Shown: positions 28,176-37,430 of the stretch, piece by piece | Layout: the number at the start of each line of letters is the position of its first letter | Position numbering within the stretch: the first letter of the stretch is position 1 | Virus record (IMG/VR): IMGVR_UViG_3300044613_001703 | Span: 1 to 39,556 of that record | Reading direction: 5' to 3' (one strand) | Length of the DNA: 39,556 nucleotides | DNA from: a virus | The notes under the pieces: model-generated | What the model was told of the DNA's origin: nothing | Database searches by the model: none | Seen by the model: only the letters and a program-made list of their open reading frames with translations | Position numbers and translations under genes: made by a program

Positions 28176-28403
28176 TCAATCTCCATCGGTATCGGGTTCA
28201 TCCGGTAAAAGAACATCATCAGCCAAGGATATTAGCCCCACCGCAAGCGCGCGGCTTTGCGGCACGGTGGCGACCTCAATCCCCTTATCGCCTTCCCAAA
28301 TCAGCATCGCAACGCGCGCGCCATTGGCAATCGCTTCCTCCACATGAAAGCGTAGCGCAGCGGCGAAGGGGTTATTCTCGGGCGGGCGGCGGCTTGCGGT
28401 CAT
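28176..28403 (-). CDS. Small acidic hypothetical protein
   Basis: A 75-residue protein; ATG 28403 has GGAAGG eight bases upstream and is preferred to an upstream TTG. It begins MTASRRPPENNPFAAALRF, contains GARVAMLIWEGDKGIEVATV (a beta hairpin) and ends DEPDTDGD. The family is unknown. It lies between the holin and a phosphoesterase region, so a lysis-timing or stability role is possible. Confidence 0.68.
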   Translation of the reverse strand: MTASRRPPENNPFAAALRFHVEEAIANGARVAMLIWEGDKGIEVATVPQSRALAVGLISLADDVLLPDEPDTDGD

Positions 28404-28421
28404 GGGTTCACCTTCCAACCA

Positions 28422-28664
28422 TTAAGGCGCGCTTAATCGTTCCGAATTGCGTTTCAGCACGGCCCAAGCAATGCTCGATCCTTGCCGCGTGATTTCATGC
28501 CGCGCCGCCTCATCACAGGCCGCTGCCAGCGCAAATTGCATCGCCAGAAAATCCAGCCCCGCGCCAGACTGCGCCAGCGACTGCAACGCCGCCCGCACAA
28601 TGGCGTCGCGCTGCTCGCGCCAGGTTTCCGCATCATGCACAATCGCATCAATATCGGCGCTCAT
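28422..28664 (-). CDS. Small helical hypothetical protein
   Basis: An 80-residue, all-helical protein from ATG 28664 (MSADIDAIVHDAETWREQ) to NSERLSAP. The sequences RDAIVRAALQSLAQSGAGLDFL and ALAAACDEAARHEITRQG suggest a helical bundle. It overlaps the phosphoesterase stop as ATGA. Function unknown. Confidence 0.7.
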   Translation of the reverse strand: MSADIDAIVHDAETWREQRDAIVRAALQSLAQSGAGLDFLAMQFALAAACDEAARHEITRQGSSIAWAVLKRNSERLSAP

Positions 28665-29677
28665 GCGGTAGCCCTTCCCGCCTTCACCCGCACGCGCCCG
28701 GCAACCGGCTCGCCCCGGAACCACGCGGCGCCGTTAATAACCTCGCAAGGTTCTGGCGTCATCAATTCCCCGTCTTTCCATGTCAGCACAATGAATCCCG
28801 GCTGTTGCTGCCCAGGTTGCGCCAGGCGGTAATTAAAACAAGGCCAAGCCGGATCGCCAATCATCCCGCATTGCACGCCCCATAGGCGCCGCGTCCAATT
28901 ATTCCATGGCTTTACCTCAAGCACATGCGTATCGCCTGAGATAACCGTGCGGGCTGATTTCATGGCGTTATTGTATCCGGCATGAACGCCATTGTGAAAG
29001 CGATGCACGAAAGACACGTTATCGCCAACGTCGAGACGCCAGCACATTTGCCAGTCCGGAAACCAATCGGCAAGCGTGAACGCGCCCATGCCTTCAAACG
29101 CCGCCGCATGGGCTGCCAGATATTTGTCAAACCGATCATCGTGGTTACCGCGTATCCAGTAACATGCTGGATTGCCCGCCGCCTCGCGCAATTCGCGCAA
29201 ATGTGTTTGACCGGCGGCGAGTTCGTCTTTGACTTTGGGCTTCGATACGTCGGACCACATTACCGGTGCGTGGCGTGATGTTGCGCCCATGTCTAGGGCG
29301 TCACCTACACAAAAGAGATAGTCCGGCTTGATATACCGCGCCATGATAAGTAGGGCTTCATGCGCCAGCGATAGAGGCTGCACGAGGCTTGTCCAATGGC
29401 AATCCGAGAAGGCTATCGCGGTGGCGTCTTGTATTGGTGGCAAATGCGAAATCAATTCGCTTTTGGGCGACTGCGGCGCCTCCATTAGTGGCGTGTGAGC
29501 GAGGCTTTTTGGATGGTGCCGCACGTCTGGCAGGCCCAACAAAGCCAATGCCTCGCTGTAATGTTTTCGCATTGTGGTAAAGGGAGTGCCGGTTTTTTTT
29601 GCCGCGATATGAATAGCGCCATGTTCTTTGACTGCCTCATGCGCGCGAACAAGTTTTTCTTTAACCGCATCGTGCAT
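28661..29677 (-). CDS. Calcineurin-like metallophosphoesterase
   Basis: A 338-residue enzyme. It starts at ATG 29677 (GGAG eight bases upstream; a GTG three bases earlier is possible). Residues 1-50 form an HTH-like helical part (HEAVKEHGAIHIAAKKTGTP). The catalytic core has FSDCHW, CVGDALDMG, WIRGNHDDRFDK, then FVHRFHNG and SGDTHVLE, the usual D-x-H, GD, GNHD, H and GDxH metal-binding motifs. It may dephosphorylate or cleave nucleic acid in the SbcD manner. Its place inside the lysis/late end is odd for a DNA enzyme; a role in degrading host nucleic acid or in RNA turnover is possible. Confidence 0.87.
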   Translation of the reverse strand: MHDAVKEKLVRAHEAVKEHGAIHIAAKKTGTPFTTMRKHYSEALALLGLPDVRHHPKSLAHTPLMEAPQSPKSELISHLPPIQDATAIAFSDCHWTSLVQPLSLAHEALLIMARYIKPDYLFCVGDALDMGATSRHAPVMWSDVSKPKVKDELAAGQTHLRELREAAGNPACYWIRGNHDDRFDKYLAAHAAAFEGMGAFTLADWFPDWQMCWRLDVGDNVSFVHRFHNGVHAGYNNAMKSARTVISGDTHVLEVKPWNNWTRRLWGVQCGMIGDPAWPCFNYRLAQPGQQQPGFIVLTWKDGELMTPEPCEVINGAAWFRGEPVAGRVRVKAGRATA

Positions 29678-29796
29678 CACACGCGCTCCGTCACTGTGAA
29701 GCTTCGCTCATTGATATTGAACGCGGCCATGATGGTGCCGATCCAAGCACCGCCTGCGGCAAGCGCCATTGTGATAGCCATCTCATCAAGCTTCAT
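29677..29796 (-). CDS. Tiny single-TM protein
   Basis: A 39-residue protein starting at ATG 29796 (MKLDEMAITMALAAGGA) with a hydrophobic segment 7-25 and a short polar end (NERSFTVTERV). It overlaps the previous stop as ATGA and the phosphoesterase start as TGATG. It could be an antiholin or pinholin-like element, given the neighbours; no family is recognisable at this length. Confidence 0.6.
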   Translation of the reverse strand: MKLDEMAITMALAAGGAWIGTIMAAFNINERSFTVTERV

Positions 29797-30008
29797 TTGA
29801 ATGGCCAAAACGGCAGGAATTTGATTGCAAGCGCGGTAATGGCGCCGCTAATCGTGCCGACCAGAACAATGACAAACCACCCACCCTTGCCACGCTCCAC
29901 CAAGGCCAATAGCGATTTCATGTCTTTCGACAGTGCTTCAACTTGTTTTTGCAGGCTAAGGACTTCAGCCTCAAGCCTTCCGAAGTCGCGCGGGTCAATC
30001 GGGGCCAT
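29793..30008 (-). CDS. XhlA-like coiled-coil membrane protein
   Basis: A 71-residue protein. ATG 30008 (MAPIDPRDFGRLEAEVLSL) follows AGGAG about ten bases upstream. Residues 8-40 are a coiled coil (LSLQKQVEALSKDMKSLLAL) and residues 46-68 a TM segment (WFVIVLVGTISGAITALAI). This layout is that of XhlA/haemolysin-type phage lysis proteins. It lies between the tailspike and lysis genes, so a holin partner is a good guess. Confidence 0.75.
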   Translation of the reverse strand: MAPIDPRDFGRLEAEVLSLQKQVEALSKDMKSLLALVERGKGGWFVIVLVGTISGAITALAIKFLPFWPFK

Positions 30009-30021
30009 TGCATTTATTCTC

Positions 30022-31911
30022 CTAGATGTTGTTCGCAATGGCGGTGTTCGCCGCGCCGGTTGTGTTGGAGATAAGCGTCCCGGTTGCCAGCCCCGCGCTG
30101 TTATTGCCAGTCACGACATAGTAATTTCCAGTGCCTTGCAAAGACACGAGGTTCGTGAAGTTTCCATAAAGAACAACCCCAGCGCGTCCCATGTTGTTAT
30201 TCGTGATATTTACCTGGGAACAATCCACGAAGAGAAACGCATGGCCGGGCGGCCAATCCACACCCGACCAACGATTGTTATTGACCGTTACGCCATGAGC
30301 GCCATTACCCGCTACGGCGGCAGTGTTGAAAACACCGGCACTGTAATTGTCAGAGATATTTATACTGTTGACCCGCCCCACGGCAAGACTTGAGGTCAGT
30401 TCCACACACTTCCCATTAACTGCGGTGAAGTAGTTGCCTGTTATATTTATATTAGTTACTAATGCGTTTGCACTAAGAATTTCAACAGTCATTCCGCTCG
30501 TATCGTCAAACTGACAGCGATCAATCCATATATCCGAAAGTGCACTGTAATTATTAGCACGGATAATTAGAGATTTACTCGGATTTCCGCCTCTGTAGAA
30601 AATGCACTCCGTAAAGCGGATACCCGCTACGGTCCCGGTCACAGTAGATGTAGCGCTGGATGCGCCTATCTGCACGACAAAAGAATAAAAATCTTTCCTG
30701 TTGACGAATTGACAGTTTTCAAAACTCAAGTCTCCACAGAACACAGATGTACCGGGCGAGCCGTCCGAGATATTCAAACAGTAGTTTAAATTAGCGAAAG
30801 TGGTCCCGTCAATGCCATCGTTCCAAACCGACACACGCGAAAACTTAACAAGTCTCGTGTTGCGAACTGTAATGCCGAAGCCAAAATTTGATATATGTAT
30901 GTTTTCCACAAGGGATTCTTGCAAACCAATGAGTTCTGTATCGCCAATCAAATTGAAGTATAACCCATTACCTTTGCCTATATTTTGAGAAATGAGCGCA
31001 AAACCCCTTAAAGTAAAATCCACTATCTTTTGAATTGGGTCAGTGTTGCCCTGTATGTTAAGGAGGGTGTAGTTGCCGGTAGTGGCACTAAGAAGCCGTG
31101 AACCGCCGATAAGCGTGCCCATGCCGATAATGTCAATAGGACGATTGGCGGTAGATTCTACCATCCAAGTATCCCCTAAAAGATAATTTCTGGAACGAAG
31201 GTGTATGGTTGTTTTTGCTGCAACCGATCCATCATCTTTAACGCAAGCCGCAGCTTTTTGGAATGCCGTAATGTCGTCTGTCGTGCCGTTACCTATAGCG
31301 CCAAACCACTCAGGATAAACCTCAGCAACGCCGAGAACCGAACCCGCGCCCTGGAAATGGTGGCTGTCTGGATTGCCATTAACTTGCGCGTAAATTCTAA
31401 GCGTGACGCCAGCAGGCACACTAAATGCCGCAGCCGCATTCATGGACACCACTTTTCCAGCCGGAATAGTCAAATTGCTGGTAACAAGATAGATCCCGGC
31501 AGGGAAATAGACTTCTGTATTTGCTGCAAAAGCCTCTTCAATTGCAAAACGGTCGTTTGTAATGCCGTCGCCAGCAGCGTTGTAATTTTTGACGCTAACA
31601 ATGCCGCTGCTTGTATCCTTTGAAGTCGCATCTCGCACCGCCCAAACCGTGCGCCCCGTACCGGTTTGAACGGTCATGCTGAAACTAGCGGCATTGCAGA
31701 AGATGCGGGCGGGGGTTCCATTTCGTACCGCATAGCCGTTCAAAGTGCGGATCGGCTGCGCTGCTGGAATTGTAAGCGCTTCATCCCAATAGACCGGAAG
31801 CGGATTAGTTTGCGCGTCCAAGTTTACGGTGCCGATGAAGATCGCGCCATTATTCAGGGGTGCGCCGCTTGTGTCAAAGAATTGCGCGAAAGGGGTGACG
31901 ATCTCGGTCAT
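30022..31911 (-). CDS. Tailspike with P22-type head-binding domain and beta-helix
   Basis: A 629-residue receptor-binding protein. Residues 1-95 form the P22 tailspike head-binding domain (VTPFAQFFDTSGAPLNNG, FIGTVNLDAQTNPLPVYW, GRTVWAVRDATS). VKNYNAAGDGITNDRFAIEEAF near 105-128 starts a pectate-lyase-3-like parallel beta-helix that continues with many N/I/S strands to the C-terminus (INITGNYF, VTNNNRW-like turns). It should bind and perhaps cut surface polysaccharide. The central and C-terminal coding sequence (about 30.4-31.6 kb) is much richer in A/T than its neighbours, suggesting exchange of the receptor part. It sits after gp16, as in P22. Confidence 0.9.
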   Translation of the reverse strand: MTEIVTPFAQFFDTSGAPLNNGAIFIGTVNLDAQTNPLPVYWDEALTIPAAQPIRTLNGYAVRNGTPARIFCNAASFSMTVQTGTGRTVWAVRDATSKDTSSGIVSVKNYNAAGDGITNDRFAIEEAFAANTEVYFPAGIYLVTSNLTIPAGKVVSMNAAAAFSVPAGVTLRIYAQVNGNPDSHHFQGAGSVLGVAEVYPEWFGAIGNGTTDDITAFQKAAACVKDDGSVAAKTTIHLRSRNYLLGDTWMVESTANRPIDIIGMGTLIGGSRLLSATTGNYTLLNIQGNTDPIQKIVDFTLRGFALISQNIGKGNGLYFNLIGDTELIGLQESLVENIHISNFGFGITVRNTRLVKFSRVSVWNDGIDGTTFANLNYCLNISDGSPGTSVFCGDLSFENCQFVNRKDFYSFVVQIGASSATSTVTGTVAGIRFTECIFYRGGNPSKSLIIRANNYSALSDIWIDRCQFDDTSGMTVEILSANALVTNINITGNYFTAVNGKCVELTSSLAVGRVNSINISDNYSAGVFNTAAVAGNGAHGVTVNNNRWSGVDWPPGHAFLFVDCSQVNITNNNMGRAGVVLYGNFTNLVSLQGTGNYYVVTGNNSAGLATGTLISNTTGAANTAIANNI

Positions 31912-34898
31912 TGCATGTTTCCTGCATTGCGGGCTTGATCTTGCAAGATCGTTCCCATGCGATTGATCAATTTTGTTTCTTCTTCGCTACCAACGCGAAC
32001 TTTTGGCAAGCGTGTCAGAATGTTGCGCGCCGCCGCGCTTTCATACATGCGCGCCACAAGGCCAAAACCGCCAACAGCGGCCAAACCACCGCCCGCGCCG
32101 CCCATTAAATCAGTGACCAGCGCAGCCCCCACCAACGGCACGGCTTGAACGCCAGTTGCCGGGTTAGCCGCTGCCTCTTGCGCGCGGCGGGTCAGGTTAA
32201 GCACCCGCACAAAGCCATCAAGACGCGCCTTGTCCGGGCCGGTAAAGAACACGCCGGTCGAAGCGCTAAGGCGCTGCACCTGGTTCACAAATTGCGTGGG
32301 GTTGATGTTATCAATCCCGCCCGCCTTGCTGATAGCTTCTTCCAAAATGGCAGCTTGGGCACGTGCCCGGCCATCCGGCGAAAGATTGGCGTAAAGCCGC
32401 CGCACATCAGAAGGCTTGTTTGAAAAAAGCATGGACCGGATCGTTTCCGGCGTGGCAGCGCCTTCATTCAGCACGCGCCGGAAGGCGGTATTATTCAATT
32501 CGCCAACCATCTCGGCAAGGCGCCGGTTGGCGACTTCCCATTTGGTAATGTCTCGGGGCAGGCCATTGGCTTTGATGTAATCCGCCATATCTTGGCGCAG
32601 CGGGCCATAAAGGCTTGAAACCAATTTCTCGCCAGTCGTGCGAACCGAACCCAGCTCAGGTGCTGAAAACCTATCACCCAAGCCGCGCCGGAAGTTTTCA
32701 AGGGTTTTCAAGTCAACAATTTGCCCCAAATCGCGCTTCATCGTTTCAAGCTCACGGCGGATCGGGGCATTTGTTTCAAGCCGCAAGTCAGGGCTTGCCA
32801 GAATGTTGTCAATCTGGCGCGTGACAAGGCGCGTATCAACTGGCGCGGGTAATTGTGCCAACCTGTCAATCACTTCGTTTTTCTGATTGGTGTATTTGGT
32901 CAATTCCGCCGATCTGGTTGCGCGCAAACTCGCCACCACATCATCGGAAGCATTGGCGGCACCAGTGGCGCCATATTCGCGCAAAAGCTGGCGCGTTGCT
33001 TCAACGCGTTCCGATTGCTGCGAAACGCGCATCGCCGCCGTGCCAGTGAACGGCGCATTTTCTGCCGCGCGCTGAAATAAACGACCAATCGGCGTTGCAG
33101 GCGGCATTACGTCAGTCGTGGCAAGCCTTACCCGGTTTCGTTCCGCCGCCGCTACATCTTCGGCAATGCGCGGGCCAGCCGCAACGCGGGTTCCACCAAG
33201 CGCGGCGCCAGCAAGGCCACCAGCAAGCGCGGCTGGCACTTGCACCTCTGGCCCATATCCCATTTCAGCCGCCGATTGCGCCGCGCCGCCAGCCCCCGCG
33301 CCGCCAGCCACCTGTGACCGTGGCCCAATGGCCAGCTTTTCCATGACAGCGCGAACTACGGGCGAACTAGACGCAAGGGACATAATGCGGGACAGCGCCG
33401 CAAAGCCGCCCGCACTTGCCGCGCCTTCGGTGGCGGACTTAACAATGCGCTCGGCTTCCGTCGCAGGTTGCTCCACCCCGGCGCGAGCTAGCAGCGCCTC
33501 CATCGCCTTCGTCGGCTCTGTGAATTGCGTCCCCAAGGTAGCGTTCACCGCCCGGACAATCGGATCACCCGCCAATGCAGTCAGGGTGCCGGCGGTAAAA
33601 CCCGCCAAAGCACCAGCAGGGCCTCCAACAGCAAAACCGCCCACGGTGCCCGCCGCAGGAAGCGCCAAAGGCCCTGTAACCGCGCCAGCAAGCCCGCCCG
33701 CCGTAGTGCCACGCGGGCCAGCCGGGGCAGGCGTAATAGCAGCCGCAGGGGCTGGCGCGGGCGCTGGCGTAATCTCTAGCTCGGGGGCAGGTGCGCCATA
33801 TATCGCTCCCCGCTGTCCAAAGCGTTGCTGAGGCGTCATAGGCCGCGCTGGCGTGGGTTCCGGCATGACTACCGGCGCCACGGTGCCAGCCATCATATTC
33901 TCGGCGTACAGTCCGCCGCGCGTGGGTAGCTGCACTTCCGGCAAGGCGGGTTCCGCCTGGGAGGCAGGCGCGCCTTGCATGGGCGATGCGGGGGCAGCTT
34001 GTGGTGCGGCAAGCGTGGCAGCTTGCGCGCCGGGAATAATGCCCTGTTGCGCGGGAGGCGGCATGGCCCGGCCCGGCGTGCCAGGCCGCACGGATTGCCC
34101 AAGCTGGAAACCTTGCGGGACCGTGATCGTGCCGTTTCGGACAAGCCGCTCAAATTCAAGCCTATCTTCCGGCGTCATTCGCCCTTGGCGATAAGCGTTA
34201 AGCGGTCCTTCATTGGCGACAATGGCGTTTGACGCGGGCGCAATCGGCTGGCGGTATTCAGTTGGCGCGACATTCTCGCCAATCAATCCTTCGCCTCGGC
34301 CAAGCATAATGCGACCGCCACGCACTTCACTTTCAAAGGCGCTTGCATCTTCCGGCGTCATTCGACCTTCGCGATACGCCTGATACACGCGGCGCATAGG
34401 ATCATCAGTTTCGCGGCGTGCTTCAAATTGGGCAACAATATCCTCATACCGCACGCGCTGCGCTGGCGTTTCGCCAGTTTCACGCCCTGGGTTGTATAGG
34501 CCCGCCATCACGCGGTTGGTATAAGCGCGCGTGATCGGCCCCCAATTCCTTTGATTGGTGCCGCCATGGTATTCCGTCACGGCAAGCGCCGCGTTGCCGC
34601 GATTGCGCTGCAAGCTTTCCTGCAAAAGCAAGCCCGCCGCCTCTGCCGCATTTTCAGGGCTTAGATATGCGTCAATCCCGTATTTGCGCTCAATCGCATC
34701 GCGGGTTTCAGGAATGATCTGGAATACCGTTCGGGCGCCAGCGCTAGAAACCCGGTTATTTGGAGTGCGCTCGCCATTTGTGACCACGCTTGCAAGCAAT
34801 CCACTGGGTAAGCCAAGGCGTTGCTCAGTCCCGGCAATCAAGTCTTGCCAGAACGGATCACGAAAATCATTTGGCGGGGCTTGGCGCGTTTCCGACAT
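31908..34898 (-). CDS. Ejection protein, gp16 position, with lytic transglycosylase-like domain
   Basis: A 996-residue internal virion protein. Residues 18-135 are SLT-like: VVTNGERTPN with a likely catalytic Glu, VSSAGARTVFQIIPETR, then AAEAAGLLLQESLQRN and VTEYHGG. Residues 165-255 carry two SHOCT-like units (YREGRMTPEDASAFESEV and YRQGRMTPEDRLEFERLV). Then come a long Ala/Pro/Gly-rich linker, a Gly/Ala hydrophobic segment (400-440) suited to membrane insertion, and a helical C-terminal half. In P22, gp16 is injected with DNA. A wall-cutting head plus membrane-active centre fits passage through the envelope. Confidence 0.85.
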   Translation of the reverse strand: MSETRQAPPNDFRDPFWQDLIAGTEQRLGLPSGLLASVVTNGERTPNNRVSSAGARTVFQIIPETRDAIERKYGIDAYLSPENAAEAAGLLLQESLQRNRGNAALAVTEYHGGTNQRNWGPITRAYTNRVMAGLYNPGRETGETPAQRVRYEDIVAQFEARRETDDPMRRVYQAYREGRMTPEDASAFESEVRGGRIMLGRGEGLIGENVAPTEYRQPIAPASNAIVANEGPLNAYRQGRMTPEDRLEFERLVRNGTITVPQGFQLGQSVRPGTPGRAMPPPAQQGIIPGAQAATLAAPQAAPASPMQGAPASQAEPALPEVQLPTRGGLYAENMMAGTVAPVVMPEPTPARPMTPQQRFGQRGAIYGAPAPELEITPAPAPAPAAAITPAPAGPRGTTAGGLAGAVTGPLALPAAGTVGGFAVGGPAGALAGFTAGTLTALAGDPIVRAVNATLGTQFTEPTKAMEALLARAGVEQPATEAERIVKSATEGAASAGGFAALSRIMSLASSSPVVRAVMEKLAIGPRSQVAGGAGAGGAAQSAAEMGYGPEVQVPAALAGGLAGAALGGTRVAAGPRIAEDVAAAERNRVRLATTDVMPPATPIGRLFQRAAENAPFTGTAAMRVSQQSERVEATRQLLREYGATGAANASDDVVASLRATRSAELTKYTNQKNEVIDRLAQLPAPVDTRLVTRQIDNILASPDLRLETNAPIRRELETMKRDLGQIVDLKTLENFRRGLGDRFSAPELGSVRTTGEKLVSSLYGPLRQDMADYIKANGLPRDITKWEVANRRLAEMVGELNNTAFRRVLNEGAATPETIRSMLFSNKPSDVRRLYANLSPDGRARAQAAILEEAISKAGGIDNINPTQFVNQVQRLSASTGVFFTGPDKARLDGFVRVLNLTRRAQEAAANPATGVQAVPLVGAALVTDLMGGAGGGLAAVGGFGLVARMYESAAARNILTRLPKVRVGSEEETKLINRMGTILQDQARNAGNMQ

Positions 34899-34900
34899 GG

Positions 34901-36190
34901 TTATTGGCCATACCTATTAAGCAAACTCGCGCCGGTCTCACTTTCTTGCCGTGGCGCCATGGCGGTGGCGCGGCTTTCGGCAAATGCTTTGGAAAAATCA
35001 CGAAATGAGGTTCCGGGCCTTACATCAATTCCCATGATTTGGACGCCTCTAGTGGCATTTTGCAAACGCCCAAAAGAACCAATCCATTCGCCTTCCATAG
35101 CTTTTGTTTCAGCATCAAGGCGCGCAATTTTTGCCATGCCACGCAAGCCCGCCGCAAGTGCAGAAGGAGAAGCATTTTCATCAAGAAAACCTTGCGTGAA
35201 AATTTGAATGTCACGATCAGAAGCGGCGCCAGGCGGTAGGCCGCGCACAATTTCAGAATTGCGAAGCCTCAGATATTCTCGACGTATCAAAGAAACTTCA
35301 TCTTGCGTGCCTAGAACTTGATTGATCAATTCATTTCCACGCGCTTGAACGCCAGATGTCCTGATGCGTTGCTCAATATTTGAAGCAAGCGCACTCATTC
35401 TATCGGCTTGCTGACCGCCCACGGTTGCAGCAACGACCGCATCATTTAATCGCTTTTCCCCATCAGCAGAAAGATTGCCTCCTTTCGCGCGCAATTCTTC
35501 ATATCTTAACGCTGCATCGGTGCGCGCCTTTTCGGCGTCCAAACCAAGGCGCTGCGATGCGTTGTCAAGATCGCCGTAAATCTTGGCAAGCGCGGCCTGT
35601 TGCGATTGGGGTTCAAATATGGCTTGCGTAGTAGTGCGCGATGCCTCTGCCCGCCCTTGCTGAACAGTGCTAGGCAGCGTCGAAACGCCCTTGAAAGTTT
35701 CGAAAAACTTATCCGGCCCCATGTTTGAAGCCAACACACCGCCGATTTGAAGCATTGCCATACCAGGATTGATGCGCGCGGTCTCGGCAAGTGTCCGAAA
35801 GCGCCTAGCCTCCCCGGTGCGGCCTGAATTTTCCGCCGCCGTCGCCATCTCCAAAAGCCGCTCGCGCGCAATCTCAGGATTACCGCTTGCCAATGCGGAA
35901 TAGATCGGCATGGCTGACGCAATGCGCCCGGTGCGCTCCGTTTCGGTCACGCTCTTCAAAGGCTCCTTCAGCTTATCCGCAAGCGAAGGAAATTGGATCA
36001 TGGTGCGCGTGATGTTTTCCGTGGTCGGATTGGCCGCCAATTCGCCAAGCGCCTGCCGCATTTGTTCCTGCGATTGCTGTTCTTGCTGAATGCCCAAAAC
36101 GCCCTGCCCAAGCTGCAATCCTTGCACAAAGGATTGCTGCGGGTTTGGCATGTTGGCCAAATAATTCGGCGGCTGGATGGATTGGCTCAT
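34901..36190 (-). CDS. Ejection protein, gp20-like
   Basis: A 429-residue, Gln/Ala-rich helical protein in the gp20 position of the P22 operon. The start (MSQSIQPPNYLANMPNPQ) and the next 40 residues (QGVLGIQQEQQSQEQMRQALGEL) fit the gp20-type DNA transfer proteins. Tandem helical segments continue (SLADKLKEPLKSV, ARRFRTLAETARINPG). The C-terminal part has ATKAMEGEW-like polar helices and ends LLNRYGQ. No membrane segment or signal peptide. It should leave the virion with gp7 and gp16 analogues to form the transit channel. Confidence 0.8.
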   Translation of the reverse strand: MSQSIQPPNYLANMPNPQQSFVQGLQLGQGVLGIQQEQQSQEQMRQALGELAANPTTENITRTMIQFPSLADKLKEPLKSVTETERTGRIASAMPIYSALASGNPEIARERLLEMATAAENSGRTGEARRFRTLAETARINPGMAMLQIGGVLASNMGPDKFFETFKGVSTLPSTVQQGRAEASRTTTQAIFEPQSQQAALAKIYGDLDNASQRLGLDAEKARTDAALRYEELRAKGGNLSADGEKRLNDAVVAATVGGQQADRMSALASNIEQRIRTSGVQARGNELINQVLGTQDEVSLIRREYLRLRNSEIVRGLPPGAASDRDIQIFTQGFLDENASPSALAAGLRGMAKIARLDAETKAMEGEWIGSFGRLQNATRGVQIMGIDVRPGTSFRDFSKAFAESRATAMAPRQESETGASLLNRYGQ

Positions 36191-36192
36191 GC

Positions 36193-37008
36193 TTAAAATC
36201 CTGTTTCTGCCGGCGCTGGGAACGGGCCAACTTCTGCCGAGCTTCCATAAACTTGCTGCGGCACCAACGGCGGCGGCGCCGAAGCGCCCCCGAACAATCC
36301 TGACCTATTCAGCATGAATGCCGTGCCCGCCGCCTGCGGAATGGCGCCGCTAAGGAAATTGCCATAAGCGCCAGCCTGACCCAAAATGCCGCCCGCTTGC
36401 GCCGCGCCAGCCTGCGCGCCAAGGTTTCCGATGTTCGCCGCCGTCTGCAATCCTGCCGCCGCCTGCCTGGCCGCGCCGGCTTGCCCAAGCTGCGCCACGT
36501 TCAATTCAGTTTGTGCGCCAAGCTGCGTCAACCCCCCAAGGCGGCCATAAGTGCGCTCAATCTCGGCATTCAGCATCGCCGGACGAAACCGCGCCAGCGC
36601 CGCTTGCACATTGCCGCCGCGCAATCCGCCCGTTGCAGATGCGTTTTGCAAAAGCGCGTTTTCGCCCTCGGTAATTTGAGCGCGAAAGATTGGCGAAGAA
36701 TTGATAAGGTCAATCTGTTCCTGTTGCGCTTCCGGCCCCAGCGTTCCCGCCAGCGCCTGTTGCCGGCGTAATGCGGGCGCTCCTGCCGCCGCGTAGGGTT
36801 CAAGCCCGGTCAAAGCGCCGTAACCAGCTTCGACATAGGGCCTCATCAACTCATTGATCTCTGCAAGCTGCCTTTCTTGCGCGGCCATGCCTTCACGCGC
36901 CACGCCCGCTTGCGTGCTTGCTGCCTTCTTGGCAGCTTGACTTTGCATGTAAGCGGAAACACCGCCAACCGCCACAGTGCCAATTGCAATCGCTGCTACC
37001 GCGCTCAT
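36193..37008 (-). CDS. Ejection protein, gp7-like
   Basis: A 271-residue protein. The N-terminal hydrophobic helix (AAIAIGTVAVGGVSAYMQ) is followed by a charged coil, then the family-like segment ENALLQNASATGGLRGG and LARFRPAMLNAEIER-TYGRLGGL. The C-terminal half is Ala/Gly/Gln-rich (GAQAGAAQAGGILGQAGAYG), a feature of gp7 internal virion proteins. It overlaps the cupin gene as ATGA. The order gp7, gp20, gp16 equals that of P22. Confidence 0.85.
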   Translation of the reverse strand: MSAVAAIAIGTVAVGGVSAYMQSQAAKKAASTQAGVAREGMAAQERQLAEINELMRPYVEAGYGALTGLEPYAAAGAPALRRQQALAGTLGPEAQQEQIDLINSSPIFRAQITEGENALLQNASATGGLRGGNVQAALARFRPAMLNAEIERTYGRLGGLTQLGAQTELNVAQLGQAGAARQAAAGLQTAANIGNLGAQAGAAQAGGILGQAGAYGNFLSGAIPQAAGTAFMLNRSGLFGGASAPPPLVPQQVYGSSAEVGPFPAPAETGF

Positions 37009-37430
37009 TGCTCAATCCTCTTTTGCGCGTGATGATCAAGCCAAACATCGCTCTTTTCAAAAAGCACATCTTCCAGCTTTTCAATGTCGCGCTCTTCCGT
37101 GGCGTAGATGTTCCAGAAAACACAATCTTCCAGAACGCTTGCCAGCTTTCGGCCAGGCGGCGCCACAAATTGCATGGGCGCGCGCTTGATCACCACTTCG
37201 CCATTGTCATCGGTGAAGGTAAGCGCGCCCTTGATAATTACGCAAAGATGCTCATGCTTGTGCCGATGCCCAAGCACAAGCGCGCCGGCAGGCAAGATCA
37301 CTTCGCGGATATAGATGCCCGGCCCGAAATAATGCGCCAATGGCGCATCGGCTTGTGGAGCGCTTAAAAGCAAGCCTTCCACAAAGCTTAAATCGCGCTC
37401 ACTGTGCGGAATGTGCGAAACCTCAGACAT
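37005..37430 (-). CDS. Cupin-fold protein of the virion operon
   Basis: A 141-residue protein with a single cupin domain: YIREVILPAGALVLGHRHKHEH (H-x-H-x3-H cluster near residues 56-60), VIIKGALTFTDDNGEV, and a final strand region FVAPPGRKLASVLED. Cupins of this sort recur in podoviruses beside tail genes. It stands at the place of P22 gene 14 but shows no resemblance to it that I can see. The role could be sugar or metal binding in the virion, or assembly. Confidence 0.8.
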   Translation of the reverse strand: MSEVSHIPHSERDLSFVEGLLLSAPQADAPLAHYFGPGIYIREVILPAGALVLGHRHKHEHLCVIIKGALTFTDDNGEVVIKRAPMQFVAPPGRKLASVLEDCVFWNIYATEERDIEKLEDVLFEKSDVWLDHHAQKRIEQ

